DNA from: an uncultured Clostridium sp.
Lineage (GTDB): Bacteria; Bacillota; Clostridia; TANB77; CAG-508
Length of the DNA: 6,343 bases
Direction of reading: 5' to 3'
NCBI GenBank assembly: GCA_946545035.1
Contig: CAMNND010000059.1
Span: forward strand, 1 to 6,343
A model generated the notes under the pieces. It did no database searches, had not been told where the DNA came from, and was given only the letters and a program-made list of their open reading frames with translations. Position numbers and translations under genes: made by a program. This document shows positions 1 to 6,309 of this stretch, piece after piece; the stretch's first letter is position 1; every line of letters begins with the position of its first letter.

Positions 1-28
1 TTTCTTTAACTATTAAATCTTTACTCAT
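1..28 (-). CDS. 5' end of an unidentified gene downstream of queA (partial)
   Basis: An ATG at 26-28 opens a frame reading MSKDLIVKE before the window ends. It is preceded by a very good Shine-Dalgarno site (AAAGGAG, minus strand, about 34-40) at a 5-nt spacing, and it begins 28 nt after the queA stop with no terminator between. The strong ribosome site and tight spacing support a real, co-transcribed gene. In many Firmicutes queA is followed by tgt (tRNA-guanine transglycosylase), but nine residues do not allow identification and the N-terminus does not obviously match Tgt. The product is therefore left unnamed. Confidence 0.55.
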
Positions 29-56
29 TTATTCTCCTTTTGTACAAGATTACAAA

Positions 57-1082
57 TTATTCTATAAACATTGCATCTCCAAAGCTAAAGAATCTATATT
101 TTTCTTCTACAGCTTTTTTATAACTATCTAATATGAACTCTCTTCCTGCTAATGCTGATACAAGCATTACAAGTGTAGATTCTGGTAAATGGAAATTTGT
201 AATTAATCCATCTACACACTTAAATGTATATCCTGGATATATGTAAATGTTAGTATCTCCTTCGACAGGTTTTACCATTCCCTTATCATCTGATACAGAT
301 TCTAAGACTCTACAAGATGTTGTTCCTACTGCAATAATACGTCCACCATTTTTTCTAGTTCTATTTATCTTTTCTGCATCATCTTCTTTGATGTAATAAT
401 GCTCTGTATGCATATTATGGTCTTCAATATTTTCTTCCTTTACAGGTCTAAATGTACCAATTCCAACATGAAGCGTTACGTTTGCAATTTCAACCCCTTT
501 TGCTTTTATTTGTTCAAGTAGCTCTTCTGTGAAGTGAAGCCCTGCTGTTGGAGCAGCTGCTGAACCTTCATATTTTGCATATACCGTTTGATACATTTCT
601 TTCTTTTCAAGCTTTTCTTTTATATATGGTGGAAGTGGCATTAAACCAATTTGATCTAATATTTCATTGAATATACCATCATATTCAAATTTAACTTTTC
701 TATTTCCACCCTCCATTTTGTCTATTATTTCTGCTTTTAATAAACCATTACCAAAATCGACTCTTGCTCCAGGCATTAATTTCTTACCTGGTCTTACCAT
801 CACTTCCCAAGTGTCTCCTTCAATTCTATTTAAAAGTAGAAACTCAACATTTGCACCTGTAACTTCTTTAACTCCATATAATCTTGCTGGTATAACCTTT
901 GTATTATTTCTAACTAAACAATCTCCTGGTTTTAAGTAATCTAAAATATCTTTAAATATTTTGTGCTCAATTGTTTTATTATCTCTATGCAATACCATAA
1001 GTCTCGCTTCGTCTCTTTTTTCTATTGGAGTCTGTGCAATTAATTCTTTTGGTAATTCGTAATCAAAATCTGATAATTTCAT
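57..1082 (-). CDS. queA: S-adenosylmethionine:tRNA ribosyltransferase-isomerase QueA
   Basis: QueA works in the cytoplasm in the penultimate step of queuosine synthesis. It transfers and isomerises the ribosyl part of S-adenosylmethionine onto 7-aminomethyl-7-deazaguanine at the wobble base of GUN-anticodon tRNAs, giving epoxyqueuosine. The 341-aa protein has the normal family length and collinear signatures: LIAQTPIEKRDEARLMVL (14-31), RNNTKVIPARLYG (58-70), AAAPTAGLHFT (175-185), NVTLHVGIGTFRPV (201-214), VGTTSCRVLES (252-262), DGLITNFHLPESTL (291-304) and a C-terminal YRFFSFGDAMFIE. No frameshift or missing block is seen. The ATG at 1080-1082 gives the canonical MKLSDFDYELP start. Its best SD (GAAAGGA, 1095-1101) sits about 12 nt away, longer than usual. 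It starts 23 nt after the zincin-like gene, with no terminator or obvious promoter between them, so the two are probably co-transcribed. Confidence 0.97.
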   Translation of the reverse strand: MKLSDFDYELPKELIAQTPIEKRDEARLMVLHRDNKTIEHKIFKDILDYLKPGDCLVRNNTKVIPARLYGVKEVTGANVEFLLLNRIEGDTWEVMVRPGKKLMPGARVDFGNGLLKAEIIDKMEGGNRKVKFEYDGIFNEILDQIGLMPLPPYIKEKLEKKEMYQTVYAKYEGSAAAPTAGLHFTEELLEQIKAKGVEIANVTLHVGIGTFRPVKEENIEDHNMHTEHYYIKEDDAEKINRTRKNGGRIIAVGTTSCRVLESVSDDKGMVKPVEGDTNIYIYPGYTFKCVDGLITNFHLPESTLVMLVSALAGREFILDSYKKAVEEKYRFFSFGDAMFIE

Positions 1083-1105
1083 TAAAAATTCATATCCTTT
1101 CAGTA

Positions 1106-2425
1106 CTAGTTAATAATTCCATCTCTAATTGTTTTTATAACAAGTTTTAGTCTTTCTGCAATGTTTCTTACATCCTCAAATTCATTAAGCTCTTTTGCAT
1201 TAATAAAGTTGTTATTGTCTAGCGGCTTTAATTTGTATATGGATTTATCTATCCCTAAATTGTTATCTCCTATTGACTGAGTCATATAAGCTTTGTACCA
1301 ATCATATAATCCATTTACATCACTTTTACTATAGCCATACTTTTCATTATCATGGAGATTTGGAATGTTAAGACCATATTTTTTTGCATTTTTTTCAAGT
1401 GTATGTAGAAACTCATGTATAAAAACTTCTTCAGGGAAAGTATTTGTTTTCTCATTATACACATATTGTGTACTTCCTTTTAAAGTAGGCATTCTAATAT
1501 TTGAAAATCCAATTTCTTTATATTCCATACTACCTAAACCAATCCAATTTTTATTTGGAATACATGAATTTTCATCATTAAGTCTTGCACACACAAATAT
1601 GTGATCAAAGTTTCCTTCAGTTATGTATTTATCTATTTGCTTTGAAACATCTTTCGGATCGATATAATATCCTTTAGAATCATCATATGACAGCTTAGTT
1701 ATTGATTCATCTATCTCAATTATTTTGTAAGATACAGTCATTTGATGATTACTCATCTCATAGCAGCTATTTTTCATTCTTTCCATACAATCTTTTATCT
1801 GCTTAATATCTTCTTCTGTCATAGTGTATTTATAATTCATATCTAAAAGATTGACGTTCGTATTTTTAAAAATAAAGCAAACAAAATTCCAATTATTATC
1901 TTCATCTAAGTAGCCTTCTTCAATTTTCAAATCAGAAAACCATGCGGTGCCTTTTACATTTCCTGAATTAGAATCTCCACCTAACATAAATCCAATGTCA
2001 AGCTCTTCGTTTTGTTTTGAATTGAACATTAATGTAACCTTTGTCCAATCCTTTGTTCCTGTTATAGCCTCCGATTGTTCATCGGATCCCATAATATAGA
2101 TTTTAGCGCCACTATTTTCATACCTCTTGTTTAATATCTCAACATTTTCTGTTTTAATCATACAAGTTATTCTGTATGGTGTATTTTTATTTAGTTTTAT
2201 TGTTTTATAAAAAGTCGCGTTGTTATAATCTTTATTTTCGATTTTATAACTATTCATATCTGAATATTTTATAGTGTTATCTCTCGTAAAGAATGTAACT
2301 CCAGATCTAGAAAGTGCCTTTTTAAAATAACCATAACCAATTTGCTTATATAGAGTGTTCATTACTATAACTCCTATAAGAGCAAAAAAAGCTAAAAAAA
2401 GTACATTTTTTAGAAATCTTTTCAT
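1106..2425 (-). CDS. membrane-anchored putative zinc metallopeptidase with N-terminal carbohydrate-binding-like domain
   Basis: This 439-aa protein belongs to no family I can name. Residues 1-6 are basic (MKRFLK) and 7-22 are a hydrophobic segment without an obvious signal-peptidase site, so a signal anchor with an extracytoplasmic body is likely. Residues about 45-175 look like a beta-sandwich of the carbohydrate-binding type: alternating strands, YRITCMIKT (84-92), a W-T-K-V-T-L strand (127-132) and WFSDLKIEEG (162-171), the usual closing strand of such modules. The C-terminal part carries HEFLHTLE at 337-344, the HExxH zinc motif of zincins, with E338 as probable catalytic base. H358, E344 or a residue in the YDWYKAYM stretch (374-381) could be the third ligand. 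Substrate and activity are unknown. The start is supported by GGGGGA just upstream and a strong promoter at 2456-2484. The gene ends with TAG 23 nt before queA. That it is an active peptidase is inferred from the motif alone. Confidence 0.8.
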   Translation of the reverse strand: MKRFLKNVLFLAFFALIGVIVMNTLYKQIGYGYFKKALSRSGVTFFTRDNTIKYSDMNSYKIENKDYNNATFYKTIKLNKNTPYRITCMIKTENVEILNKRYENSGAKIYIMGSDEQSEAITGTKDWTKVTLMFNSKQNEELDIGFMLGGDSNSGNVKGTAWFSDLKIEEGYLDEDNNWNFVCFIFKNTNVNLLDMNYKYTMTEEDIKQIKDCMERMKNSCYEMSNHQMTVSYKIIEIDESITKLSYDDSKGYYIDPKDVSKQIDKYITEGNFDHIFVCARLNDENSCIPNKNWIGLGSMEYKEIGFSNIRMPTLKGSTQYVYNEKTNTFPEEVFIHEFLHTLEKNAKKYGLNIPNLHDNEKYGYSKSDVNGLYDWYKAYMTQSIGDNNLGIDKSIYKLKPLDNNNFINAKELNEFEDVRNIAERLKLVIKTIRDGIIN

Positions 2426-2455
2426 AAATCCCCCAAAATAATCATTATGTTATCT

Positions 2456-2484
2456 ATTATACTAAATTTTTCTCAAAATTTCAA
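2456..2484 (-). promoter_or_regulatory. sigma-A-type promoter of the zincin-like gene and queA
   Basis: On the minus strand the -35 box TTGAAA (2479-2484) and the -10 box TATAAT (2456-2461) are separated by exactly 17 bp. The -10 is consensus and the -35 matches five of six positions. Transcription should start near 2449, giving a leader of roughly 25 nt before the ATG at 2425. With no terminator before queA, it probably drives the zincin-like gene, queA and the partial gene at the left edge. Confidence 0.8.
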
Positions 2485-2524
2485 GACTTTAGAGGCTTTT
2501 TGCTTTATTATAAATTAGAGCATT

Positions 2525-2563
2525 CAAAAAAAACAAAAAAACCATCAAACGATGGTCCTTTGT
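2525..2563 (-). terminator. intrinsic terminator of greA
   Basis: On the minus strand a perfect 6-bp stem ACCATC/GATGGT (2551-2556 with 2541-2546) encloses a 4-nt loop. G-U and A-U pairs on the outside extend it to about 11 bp. It is followed by a long T-rich tract, T7 then G then T8 (2525-2540). It lies about 12 nt after the greA stop and separates greA from the promoter at 2456-2484. Confidence 0.9.
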
Positions 2564-2574
2564 ATTTATTTTTA

Positions 2575-3054
2575 TTATTTTGTAATTGATAAAATCTTAT
2601 ATTGAACAATACCAGCTGGAGCTTCAACATCAACAACTTGGTTTTTCTTCGCTCCTAATAAAGCCTTTCCTATAGGTGATTCATTAGAAATTCTATTTTG
2701 AGTTAAGTCTACTTCTGTTGATCCAACAATTGTATAAGCAATTTCTTCATCAAATTCTATGTCTAATAATTTAACAGTATTTCCTACTTGCACAGTCTTT
2801 GTATCGATTTCTGATTCATCTATAATTTTAGCATATCTAATTTTGTTTTCTAATTCATTTATTAAATTTTCATTTTCAGCTTGAGCATTTTTAGCTTCGT
2901 CATATTCAGAGTTTTCTGATAAATCTCCAAATCCTAATGCTATTTTTATACGCTCTGAAATCTCTGCTCTTTTTTCTGTTTTTAAATATTCTAATTGTTT
3001 TTCTAAATTCTCAAATCCTTCTTGAGTTAATATTACTTCTTTGTTCTCTTCCAT
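2575..3054 (-). CDS. greA: transcription elongation factor GreA
   Basis: GreA enters the secondary channel of RNA polymerase and stimulates cleavage of backtracked transcript 3' ends, rescuing arrested complexes. The 159-aa product has both family domains. The N-terminal antiparallel coiled coil (about 1-78) carries the tip motif GDLSENSEYDEAK at 43-55, whose acidic residues D44 and E47 correspond to those that position the catalytic magnesium. The C-terminal FKBP-like domain (about 83-159) contains the diagnostic ISNESPIGKALLG (122-134) and ends in YKILSITK. The ATG at 3052-3054 is chosen because AGGAAGGA (3064-3071) lies 9 nt upstream. A TTG three codons earlier touches that SD directly and could not be used with it. 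It follows the 309-aa gene by 62 nt. A possible own promoter (3102-3130) overlaps the end of that gene, and a strong terminator follows greA. Confidence 0.97.
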   Translation of the reverse strand: MEENKEVILTQEGFENLEKQLEYLKTEKRAEISERIKIALGFGDLSENSEYDEAKNAQAENENLINELENKIRYAKIIDESEIDTKTVQVGNTVKLLDIEFDEEIAYTIVGSTEVDLTQNRISNESPIGKALLGAKKNQVVDVEAPAGIVQYKILSITK

Positions 3055-3101
3055 ATGTCTCAATCCTTCCTATGTTAAATTTAAGCTCATAAGTCCAAGT
3101 T

Positions 3102-3130
3102 ATCTTAATCCTTTTTTTATGTTTTGTCAA
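3102..3130 (-). promoter_or_regulatory. greA: possible promoter of greA
   Basis: On the minus strand a consensus -35 TTGACA (3125-3130) sits in the last codons of the upstream gene, 17 bp from TAAGAT (3102-3107), a four-of-six match to the -10 consensus. Transcription would begin near 3095, about 40 nt before the greA ATG. The weak -10 leaves doubt, but it would give greA expression independent of the upstream gene. Confidence 0.45.
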
Positions 3131-4046
3131 GCTTTATTGCACTATTTATAAAATTATTTATAATCTCTTCATTAAGTATAACTCCACTATTCCCAAGTAA
3201 TTTTACTATTTGACAGTCATCTTCTTTAGATTGTTTAATTGCATTCTTATAAACGTACTGCTGAATATAGCTACCATATAAATCCTCTATATTGTATCTG
3301 CATTTTTTTATATATTGTTCATATTGATTTTTAAAGTCAATTTGCACAGAGTCTATGATACATCCTTGAAAATTACTGTTTAATCTTATTCTTTCGTTGT
3401 TTAAATTAATAATGATACAATTTCTATTTATACTGAATTCTTTTAGTAAATTATCATTAAAATCAAAATTTATTAACAATCTCGCTCTTTTAAGAGCTTT
3501 TCTTTTATTATTTGAAATGGATATAATTGAATCTTTATTTTTTAAAATATTTTTTTCCAATCTTCTCATATATCCAATTCTTGTTGTGATTATATTTATA
3601 TTTTTAAATAAATCTATAATTTCAAGTAAAACATTCTTATTCTTTTCGCTAATCATAGTAACATAAATGCTTTCGTTTCTATAATCAGCATCTACCATTT
3701 TTTCAATATATTTAAGAATTTCATATAACATAACTTTCATCAAGTATTTTTCTTTTTGAAGATACTTTATTTCATTAATGAAAACGTCATTTTTATGATT
3801 ATTCCTTACTTTTAATTGAATATTTTTTGCAATTAATGTATTTTTATCTAAGATATCCAACCCCTGTTTATTCAGGTACCTGTTTATTTTCTTATAAGCT
3901 TTATTATTTATATATTTTTTATTAATATATATGCATTTTTTTTCGTTATCTACATCGATAACTGAAAATTTATAAAATAAATAATTTGAAATCTTCTTTA
4001 AGATATCTTTCGAATTATTTTCTTTATTATCAATATAATAAGTCAT
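3117..4046 (-). CDS. uncharacterised protein, possible degenerate Rossmann-like fold
   Basis: I cannot name this 309-aa protein, which is very rich in Lys, Asn and Ile. It has no signal peptide or membrane segment, so it is probably cytoplasmic. Residues about 1-115 look alpha/beta and include a likely helical stretch (88-118). Residues 126-235 alternate short hydrophobic strands with helices: SIYVTMIS (126-133), INIITTRI (150-157), DSIISISNN (172-180), ARLLINFDF (188-196), NCIIINLNN (209-217) and GCIIDSVQID (228-237). That order resembles the NAD(P)-binding half of shikimate-dehydrogenase-like proteins, but no GxGxxG loop is visible, so cofactor binding may be lost. The C-terminal 70 residues look helical. 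The ATG at 4044-4046 is preferred because TAGGTG lies about 5 nt upstream. An in-frame TTG at 4073 would add nine residues but lacks a good SD. It lies between the GH18 gene and greA, and its SD is buried in a hairpin (4045-4083). Confidence 0.75.
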   Translation of the reverse strand: MTYYIDNKENNSKDILKKISNYLFYKFSVIDVDNEKKCIYINKKYINNKAYKKINRYLNKQGLDILDKNTLIAKNIQLKVRNNHKNDVFINEIKYLQKEKYLMKVMLYEILKYIEKMVDADYRNESIYVTMISEKNKNVLLEIIDLFKNINIITTRIGYMRRLEKNILKNKDSIISISNNKRKALKRARLLINFDFNDNLLKEFSINRNCIIINLNNERIRLNSNFQGCIIDSVQIDFKNQYEQYIKKCRYNIEDLYGSYIQQYVYKNAIKQSKEDDCQIVKLLGNSGVILNEEIINNFINSAIKLDKT

Positions 4047-4083
4047 AAAAACACCTACATAAATTCTATGCAAGTGTTTTTAT
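4045..4083 (-). promoter_or_regulatory. 17-bp hairpin covering the SD and start codon of the 309-aa gene
   Basis: On the minus strand positions 4083-4067 pair with 4061-4045 around a 5-nt loop, giving 17 consecutive pairs. Two are G-U (4073 with 4055, 4071 with 4057), which would be A-C mismatches in the opposite transcript, so the structure favours minus-strand RNA. The right arm contains the SD (TAGGTG) and the first two bases of the start codon. The left arm begins 4 nt after the GH18 stop codon. It could be a weak terminator for the GH18 gene (AAAA/TTTT flanks, T5 after the stem), a translational block on the next gene, or both. The pairing is directly visible; the function is inferred. 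Confidence 0.6.
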
Positions 4084-4087
4084 TTTA

Positions 4088-5815
4088 TTAAAATAATTTT
4101 TGTTCAACAACATTCCAAACGTTATCTGTTTCACAACCTTTTTCCCAAAAAGCTGCTCCACCCAGATTGAATTCTTTTACTAAATCTAATTTTTTACTAA
4201 TTGATTCTTCATCTTCAACCCACATCTTATATGTGTACCCATTTTCAGCATATTCAATGTAATTTTGACATGCATCTTCAAGCCATTCTTTCTTTGTTGC
4301 TTTAGCTAAGTATTTATCTTGCTTATTCATATTAATATCAAAGCTTCCTGCAGATGTTCCATCATTATTTACTTTCCACATTCTTGAGTAAAACGGAATC
4401 GCTAGTATAATTTTTTTAGAATCAACTTCATTGTTCTTTATAAACTTATTTAAATTAGTTTTAACCCAATTAATTGCTGCATTACTTCCAATTCTACTGC
4501 CATATTTTGAAGTTTGATCATATGCCATAAATACGATGTAATCTGCTACATCACCGATTGTTTTTCTATCGTAGCATAATGACCAGTTTGGACTTCCATC
4601 TGGAGCAGTAACATCTACTGACAACTTCATTCCTTTACTTTCTAGTCTTGGTTTTAGCTCTATTATTAATCTTGAAAAATATTCTTTATCTTCTTGGTTG
4701 ATATTTTCCATATCAATATTTATGCCATTAAAGCTATATTTTTGACATGTTTGCATAATTTGATTTATCAAATTTTCTCTTTTTTTGTAGTCTGCAAGCA
4801 TATTTCTCATATTGTCTGTTAGTAGATTATCGCATTTAACCATTGGCCATATCTCATAACCTTTTGATTTTGCCCAAGATATATAATTCAAACCAGTATC
4901 TCCAATATTCTCTCTTATATTTCCATTTTCATCCACAAACATAAAAGCTGGTGATACAACATTTATCCCTTTGTATGTCGTATTTGCATCATTTTTTGGT
5001 ATGGCAATTGTATTTTCAAAATAATCCCATACTAAACTTACTGTTGCTTTTTCTTCTTCTTTTTCAGCTTCTCTAACTACTTTTATATCTCCCAATGCAT
5101 TTTTTGGTACATAACCTATCGTTCCGTTTTCAGTTCTGACAATAACCCAGTTCTTTGCTAATTTTTTCTTTTGTGTGTTGAACCAATTTGTTATTTTCCC
5201 TTTTATTGTCTCAGGATTATTATTAGAATTTGTCCCATCACTTTCAGTGATTTCTTTTACATATACTCTAGATCCTTTATTAACTTTTTCTAGAGTCCTT
5301 GAGAAGTTTGTTTGTTTACTTTTCACAGATAATTTAGTCGTTGTTGTAGCTTGTCTCAGTTCAGTATTAGTAGACTCTATTGATGCAATATCTGTACTTT
5401 CATTATATTTAACTTTAATATCATAAAATTCTTCTAGATAGTTAATTGGTATGTACTTTAATCCATCTTTTTCTATTATCTTTTCATTAATTGTTTTACT
5501 ATCGATTTCTGCAGTTCCATTCTTTATATCAAAACGTGCAAAATGACCATTTCGAGCAACAATTATATAATTATATTTTTCTTCATAATATGTATATCTA
5601 TCAAAATAATTATTTATATCATCAAGAGAAATATATATATTGCCATTTTCTTTTATAATCTCACCCTTCATTGTTCCTGTTACATTTCTAAAATTGATAA
5701 CTAAATTAGTTCTATCTTCATAACCACTTTTTTGGTAGTTTGGTGCAACACATAAACAAAATCCAATAATTACTATAAATAATATTACTAAAATTATATT
5801 TCTTACTACTTTCAT
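4088..5815 (-). CDS. membrane-anchored GH18 glycoside hydrolase with copper-amine-oxidase-N-like and SH3b-like domains
   Basis: This 575-aa protein probably cleaves beta-1,4-linked N-acetylglucosamine polymers outside the membrane, most plausibly peptidoglycan as in YaaH/SleL-type spore and wall enzymes, though chitin-like substrates remain possible. Order of parts: N-terminal signal anchor (about 6-23). Next is a beta-rich module (about 45-148) like the copper amine oxidase N-terminal domain, a non-catalytic wall module common in clostridia. An SH3b-like domain follows (about 158-242, ending in WVIVRTENGTIGYVPKNAL), with an Asn-rich insertion near 191-200. The catalytic barrel covers about 257-575. 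The GH18 signature FNGINIDME (362-370) places the proton donor at E370 and the partner acid at D368, with Asn at the two earlier acidic positions. MAYDQ (430-434) and the closing GGAAFWEKG (552-560) also fit. The ATG at 5813-5815 has AGAGG 5 nt upstream and its own promoter. No anchor other than the N-terminal segment is seen. Confidence 0.92.
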   Translation of the reverse strand: MKVVRNIILVILFIVIIGFCLCVAPNYQKSGYEDRTNLVINFRNVTGTMKGEIIKENGNIYISLDDINNYFDRYTYYEEKYNYIIVARNGHFARFDIKNGTAEIDSKTINEKIIEKDGLKYIPINYLEEFYDIKVKYNESTDIASIESTNTELRQATTTTKLSVKSKQTNFSRTLEKVNKGSRVYVKEITESDGTNSNNNPETIKGKITNWFNTQKKKLAKNWVIVRTENGTIGYVPKNALGDIKVVREAEKEEEKATVSLVWDYFENTIAIPKNDANTTYKGINVVSPAFMFVDENGNIRENIGDTGLNYISWAKSKGYEIWPMVKCDNLLTDNMRNMLADYKKRENLINQIMQTCQKYSFNGINIDMENINQEDKEYFSRLIIELKPRLESKGMKLSVDVTAPDGSPNWSLCYDRKTIGDVADYIVFMAYDQTSKYGSRIGSNAAINWVKTNLNKFIKNNEVDSKKIILAIPFYSRMWKVNNDGTSAGSFDINMNKQDKYLAKATKKEWLEDACQNYIEYAENGYTYKMWVEDEESISKKLDLVKEFNLGGAAFWEKGCETDNVWNVVEQKLF

Positions 5816-5850
5816 CTTAACCTCTATTATTAAAATTTAATCATGTAGTT

Positions 5851-5879
5851 ATGATAACAAAAAAACAAAAAGCTATCAA
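5851..5879 (-). promoter_or_regulatory. promoter of the GH18 gene
   Basis: On the minus strand TTGATA (5874-5879) and TATCAT (5851-5856) each match five of six consensus positions and are exactly 17 bp apart, with a T-rich spacer. The start point would be near 5844, leaving a leader of about 29 nt. A short palindrome GTTATCATAAC (5848-5858) covers the -10 box and might be an operator, but it is too short to claim. Confidence 0.65.
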
Positions 5880-5904
5880 GTATATTTTGCTTTGTAATAA
5901 TTAG

Positions 5905-5940
5905 AAAAAAGTAAAAAGCTTACAAACTGTAAGCTTTTTT
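5905..5940 (-). terminator. intrinsic terminator of the 73-aa gene
   Basis: An 11-bp perfect stem (5929-5939 with 5913-5923, core AAGCTTAC) with a 5-nt loop begins a few bases after the stop codon. On the minus strand it is followed by TTTTTAC and a T6 run. The + strand also has a T-run after the stem, so it could act in both directions, but no + strand gene ends here. Confidence 0.88.
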
Positions 5941-5942
5941 TA

Positions 5943-6164
5943 TTATAAATATTTTTTTGCAAATATCTTTGATGCTTTATTCATTTCTCTTTCATTTCTT
6001 ACTATTTCTAATGGCTTATTAAAGCTTCCCTTTCCTATAGCCATTTCAACTGGATTATAGCTACTCATTAGATAATAATAGCTTTTACCAATTCTGTTTG
6101 CTTTAGAATAAACAATAAACTCCTTACCTTCTATGTCTAATTTTTCACCTTCATAATATTTCAT
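5943..6164 (-). CDS. small 73-aa protein of unknown function
   Basis: I do not recognise this family. The 73-aa product is basic and probably soluble, with no hydrophobic segment long enough to cross a membrane. The first two thirds look like a small beta-sheet: GEKLDIEGKEFIVYS (6-20), a tyrosine-rich SYYYLMSSY (28-36), then VEMAIGKG (39-46) and LEIVRN (52-57). A C-terminal helix follows (REMNKASKIFAKKYL). That it is a real gene rests on its expression signals: a near-consensus extended -10 promoter, AGGAGG 6 nt before the ATG, and a strong terminator directly after TAA. It is therefore an independent, probably well expressed single-gene unit. The fold resembles small housekeeping beta-proteins of Firmicutes only in a general way, so no function is given. 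Confidence 0.85.
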   Translation of the reverse strand: MKYYEGEKLDIEGKEFIVYSKANRIGKSYYYLMSSYNPVEMAIGKGSFNKPLEIVRNEREMNKASKIFAKKYL

Positions 6165-6170
6165 ATATTA

Positions 6171-6176
6171 CCTCCT
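6171..6176 (-). promoter_or_regulatory. consensus Shine-Dalgarno site of the 73-aa gene
   Basis: AGGAGG on the minus strand lies 6 nt before the ATG. It is the best ribosome binding site in the window after the one at 34-40, and it fixes the start of the small gene. Confidence 0.85.
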
Positions 6177-6216
6177 GATTAAACATCCTTTTTGTCCTTA
6201 GAAAAAGTACATCATT

Positions 6217-6245
6217 ATTATATCATATTGTTTACATAATTTCAA
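6217..6245 (-). promoter_or_regulatory. extended -10 sigma-A promoter of the 73-aa gene
   Basis: On the minus strand TTGAAA (6240-6245) and a consensus TATAAT (6217-6222) are 17 bp apart. TG one base before the -10 makes it an extended -10 promoter. The expected start is near 6210, giving a leader of about 45 nt with the SD at its 3' end. No riboswitch-like structure is seen in that leader. Confidence 0.85.
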
Positions 6246-6260
6246 TACTTAGATGAACTA

Positions 6261-6309
6261 ATATATAAAAATACAAATAAAGAATGTAGCTCTTTACTAC
6301 ATTCTTTAT
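6261..6309 (-). terminator. intrinsic terminator, probably of a gene beyond the right edge
   Basis: A perfect 13-bp stem (6297-6309 with 6277-6289) with a 7-nt loop is followed on the minus strand by a T-rich stretch (TTTGTATTTTT, about 6267-6277). It lies upstream of the promoter of the 73-aa gene and so most likely ends a minus-strand gene that starts outside the window. The remaining bases to 6343 are too short to show that gene's frame. Confidence 0.75.

Noticed and set aside
667..939. Plus-strand open frame of about 90 codons inside queA
   Set aside because: It lies antisense to a certain gene, has no SD or promoter, and its low-complexity hydrophobic translation is what the reverse of AT-rich coding DNA gives. 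The same holds for plus-strand frames at 1365-1604, 3397-3666 and 5175-5426.
1083..1105. preQ1 riboswitch ahead of queA
   Set aside because: The gap is only 23 nt and has no pseudoknot-like structure. Neither the leader of the zincin-like gene nor any other intergenic region shows one.
3055..3063. Upstream TTG start for greA
   Set aside because: The TTG directly abuts the AGGAAGGA site with no spacing, while the ATG at 3054 has a 9-nt spacing and gives the usual GreA length.
3064..3116. Terminator between the 309-aa gene and greA
   Set aside because: Only a weak interrupted pairing (TTAAG with CTTAA) is seen, and no T-tract follows it.
3117..4046. Identification of the 309-aa gene as the sporulation protein YtxC
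   Set aside because: Size and neighbourhood made this tempting, but I could not match the middle strand-helix region to that family.
4088..5815. Naming the GH18 protein a copper amine oxidase
   Set aside because: Only a non-catalytic N-terminal-type module is present. The catalytic part is clearly GH18 and no amine oxidase domain exists.
5848..5858. Palindrome GTTATCATAAC as an operator over the GH18 promoter
   Set aside because: Five-base arms in such AT-rich DNA are expected by chance, and there is no second copy near another promoter in the window.
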